From Mycobacterium sp. (GTDB taxonomy: Bacteria > Actinomycetota > Actinomycetes > Mycobacteriales > Mycobacteriaceae), in assembly GCA_019246375.1 (NCBI GenBank), contig JAFAQO010000663.1:1-9050 (forward strand): 9,050 bases of DNA. Reading direction: 5' to 3'. This document shows, piece by piece, positions 7,157-9,050 of the stretch. Position 1 is the first letter of the stretch. Each line of letters begins with the position of its first letter. The notes under the pieces were generated by a model. The model made no database searches. It saw nothing but the letters and a program-made list of their open reading frames with translations, and was not told the DNA's origin. A program made the translations under genes and the position numbers.

Positions 7157-7588
7157 ATGAAGAATTTTGCCCGATTCACTGCGGCGACAGCCGTCATGGC
7201 TGCCGGTCTCGGGTTGATTGGTGCAGGCGCGGCGACCGAAGCTCAGGCCCAGCCGGGACCCTTCCCGGAGTGGCGCCCGGGCGATTTCCGGGATCCCGGG
7301 TGGGGCCCCAACTGGAACTGGAACGGTTGCCACGCTAACTGCCGCCCACCTGCGCCTAACGCCCATCCCGGACCCGGCTGGGCGGCTGGCTACGGTCGGC
7401 CAGGCCAACCTGGCCCTGGCCCTCAGCCCGGGCGACACGGCCCAGGGGGACCGGGTGGACCTGCGCGACATGGCCCATGGGGACGGGGTGAACCCCGCGG
7501 CGGAGCCGGCCGACATGGCCCCAGTGGACCGGGTGGACCCGGTGGCGGAGCTGGCCCTGGGCCGGGCGGACCGGGTCCTCGACGCTGA
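7157..7588 (+). CDS. Small secreted protein with Gly/Pro/His-rich low-complexity tail
   Basis: A 143-residue protein of unknown function. Residues 1-31 are a Sec signal peptide (MKNFAR, hydrophobic AAGLGLIGAGAA, AQA|Q cleavage). The mature protein starts with an aromatic segment, FPEWRPGDFRDPGWGPNWNWNGCHANC (about 36-62), with two cysteines (C58, C62) in CX3C spacing, similar to small secreted mycobacterial proteins carrying NWDWNGCH motifs. From about residue 70 the chain is almost only Gly, Pro, Arg, His and Ala, with RHGP recurring at 93, 104 and 120, and GRHGPxGPGGP at 92-102 and 118-128. This is probably disordered, and could bind metal through His or sit in the cell envelope. The ATG at 7157 is set by the signal peptide; only a weak GAAAG precedes it. 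It is a diverged paralogue of the pseudogene at 5731. Confidence 0.75.
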   Translation: MKNFARFTAATAVMAAGLGLIGAGAATEAQAQPGPFPEWRPGDFRDPGWGPNWNWNGCHANCRPPAPNAHPGPGWAAGYGRPGQPGPGPQPGRHGPGGPGGPARHGPWGRGEPRGGAGRHGPSGPGGPGGGAGPGPGGPGPRR

Positions 7589-7903
7589 CCAGTACGTGGC
7601 GATCAGTCGGGCAGCGGCTGACGGGAACGGAATCCGTCGTCCTCCCAGATGAGTAATTGCGCGCAGACGGACCGGGGTGATACGGCATTCGCGCTAACGC
7701 GTCGCACCGGGAAACGTGGGCTCCGGCAAGGAAGCAGCCGCCACGCGAGTGCGCCCTCAACGGAATTAATCCGCTGGTGGCCTACGTCGGTCGGAGGGCG
7801 TCGCAATCTCGCAAGGCGTATTAGAGGCGAAAGGGGGGAGTGGGAAGGCGAAGTCGCGCGACGTCACCCGGGTGTAGGGCCGAGCCGGTTGCTGATGGCC
7901 TTC
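7589..7903. other. Intergenic stretch without a convincing gene
   Basis: This 315-base gap separates the secreted-protein gene from the convergent small minus-strand gene. Short frames cross it on both strands, but none has a start with a ribosome binding site, a recognisable domain or consistent mycobacterial codon use. The only structure I note is a 10-base palindrome, CACCCGGGTG, at 7865-7874, which is too short to interpret. It may be the remains of deleted genes. Confidence 0.5.
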
Positions 7904-8122
7904 TCATAGGTCGGCGCGCATGTCGCCTTCGACAACGAACTCCAGGCGTTCACAGAACGCCAGGGCGTCGGCGAGCTTTTCGCCGAGATCGCTGGCCCTG
8001 GCGGCGCGGGCGCCGTAGAGCCGGGCAGCGGCCATAGCCGCGTCCCTGCGGGCGGTCAGCAGGCTTGAACGGCAGGAGCGCAGCGCGGCCAGCGCGCGCT
8101 CGATGTCCTCGTCGGTGCTCAC
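7904..8122 (-). CDS. Hypothetical small helical protein
   Basis: A 72-residue protein I do not recognise (MSTDEDIERALAALRSCRSSLLTARRDAAMAAARLYGARAARASDLGEKLADALAFCERLEFVVEGDM...). It is rich in Ala, Arg, Leu and Glu with heptad-like spacing, so mostly helix and possibly a coiled coil; it has two Cys and no membrane segment. Codon third positions are overwhelmingly G or C, which supports real coding. The start is a GTG at 8122-8120 that overlaps the TGA (8121-8119) of an upstream frame in a 4-base GTGA junction, the usual sign of translational coupling. The upstream partner is broken, so this gene may now be poorly expressed or itself a remnant. It could derive from an accessory element, but nothing in it proves that. 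Confidence 0.55.
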   Translation of the reverse strand: MSTDEDIERALAALRSCRSSLLTARRDAAMAAARLYGARAARASDLGEKLADALAFCERLEFVVEGDMRADL

Positions 8123-8216
8123 GGCCGTGCCGTCAGCTCGTCGCGCTCGTCGGCTGCCGCCAGCAGGTCGTGGGCGACCTCCCGTCAGGGGGCGGCGGCC
8201 AGTTCGCGGTGCGCAT
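8119..8216 (-). pseudogene. Remnant of a small gene upstream of and coupled to the hypothetical protein
   Basis: Reading minus, the 21 codons before the GTGA junction give REVAHDLLAAADERDELTARP and then stop: a plausible amphipathic C-terminus. The frame is closed immediately upstream by a TGA at 8187-8185, although the codons above that stop (AHRELAAAP) look alike in style. An ATG at 8216-8214 with an AAGG-like site in front reads in a different frame (MRTANWPPPPDG). One small indel in the GC-rich run near 8190 would join it to the coupled C-terminus. I infer a short decayed gene. The start boundary is a guess. Confidence 0.3.
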
Positions 8217-8239
8217 AAACCTTAATCCTTGGTGTGTGA

Positions 8240-8704
<465 letters not shown>

Positions 8705-8744
8705 AAGCCCAGGCAGGCAACAGAATCGGCACCGACACCAATGA

Positions 8745-9026
8745 TCAGCAAGAAATAGCAATGACTTTAGTACGCGCGTGAGCTGGCGCAGGCAGCTTTG
8801 CTTGCGACGACCTAGCGCCCACTCTCACATTTCTTTCGGGCTCAATAACTTTGGGGGTTACATCGCTGACCTCGTGTTGCGCCACCGGCCGAACGCTGAC
8901 AACAGGTCCACAGTCCAGCAATATTGGGCTATCTGTCACGATTAGTGCCTCGCACGACTGGGCGATGGAACGACAGAACGTGGCTCGTCCTTTCGCTCGC
9001 TTGGTTATGGTGCCGGTGTCGACCAT
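8745..9026 (-). CDS. Hypothetical protein near the right edge
   Basis: A 93-residue frame, MVDTGTITKRAKGRATFC... ending ...RTKVIAISC, with no family I recognise, no signal peptide and no membrane segment; Cys are scattered. It is supported mainly by a strong AAGGGGGG site 5 bases before the ATG at 9026-9024. The first 40 codons have mycobacterial GC-rich third positions, but the last 40 have many A/T third bases, so the 3' part may be non-coding or of foreign composition. The frame stays open to the edge of the window, so a longer start upstream is possible. It converges on the regulator gene. It may be spurious. Confidence 0.35.
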   Translation of the reverse strand: MVDTGTITKRAKGRATFCRSIAQSCEALIVTDSPILLDCGPVVSVRPVAQHEVSDVTPKVIEPERNVRVGARSSQAKLPAPAHARTKVIAISC

Positions 9027-9050
9027 CCGTTCCCCCCTTGCCGCGGCCAA

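Noticed and set aside
6152..7516. 454-codon minus-strand open frame opposite the methyltransferase and secreted-protein gene
   Set aside because: It lies antisense to two better supported genes, has no recognisable domain and shows the Arg/Pro/Ala-rich make-up of a GC-rich shadow frame.

Overview
This window comes from a high-GC mycobacterium. The evidence is the order and sequence of recognisable genes: an aa3-oxidase CtaJ-like peptide, a DUF5130/TPM-like protein, aminopeptidase N (PepN), an Rv2466c-type mycothiol-dependent reductase, RpiB and an Nei/Fpg glycosylase. This is the M. tuberculosis Rv2468A-Rv2468c-Rv2467-Rv2466c-Rv2465c-Rv2464c neighbourhood, read in reverse. A structured intergenic tandem repeat resembling MIRU-type elements points, less firmly, to a slow-growing species. 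No species is claimed.

Bases 1-5603 are the conserved core. Two small coupled genes (ctaJ-like and a DUF5130 protein, both tied to the respiratory supercomplex in M. smegmatis) run on + and converge on pepN (minus), sharing a CTAG at their stops. Between pepN and the divergent reductase gene lie two copies of a 39-bp repeat (period 58 bp) and a good SigH-type promoter (GGAACA...GGTTG) driving the reductase, as expected for a thiol-stress gene. The genes for the reductase, rpiB and nei follow on +. A strong hairpin lies just after nei.

Bases 5604-9050 do not match the M. tuberculosis order, where lipP, tig and clpP1 follow nei, and look accessory. They hold a broken gene for a small secreted protein (signal peptide intact, then one frameshift and one stop codon), an LCMT-type SAM methyltransferase, an intact secreted paralogue with a Gly/Pro/His-rich tail, a small uncharacterised minus-strand gene with a decayed upstream partner, a perfect 17-bp inverted repeat, and a CsoR/CstR-family regulator. 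The regulator has two near-identical ATACCC-N4-GGGTAW operators in front of it and lacks the copper-binding His. A short unrecognised minus-strand ORF with a good ribosome binding site lies at the right edge.

The most interesting points are the Cys-Gly-Cys regulator with its paired operators, the duplicated secreted gene flanking the methyltransferase with one copy dead, and the SigH promoter beside the repeat. I saw no CRISPR array, tRNA, rRNA, transposase or prophage structural gene.
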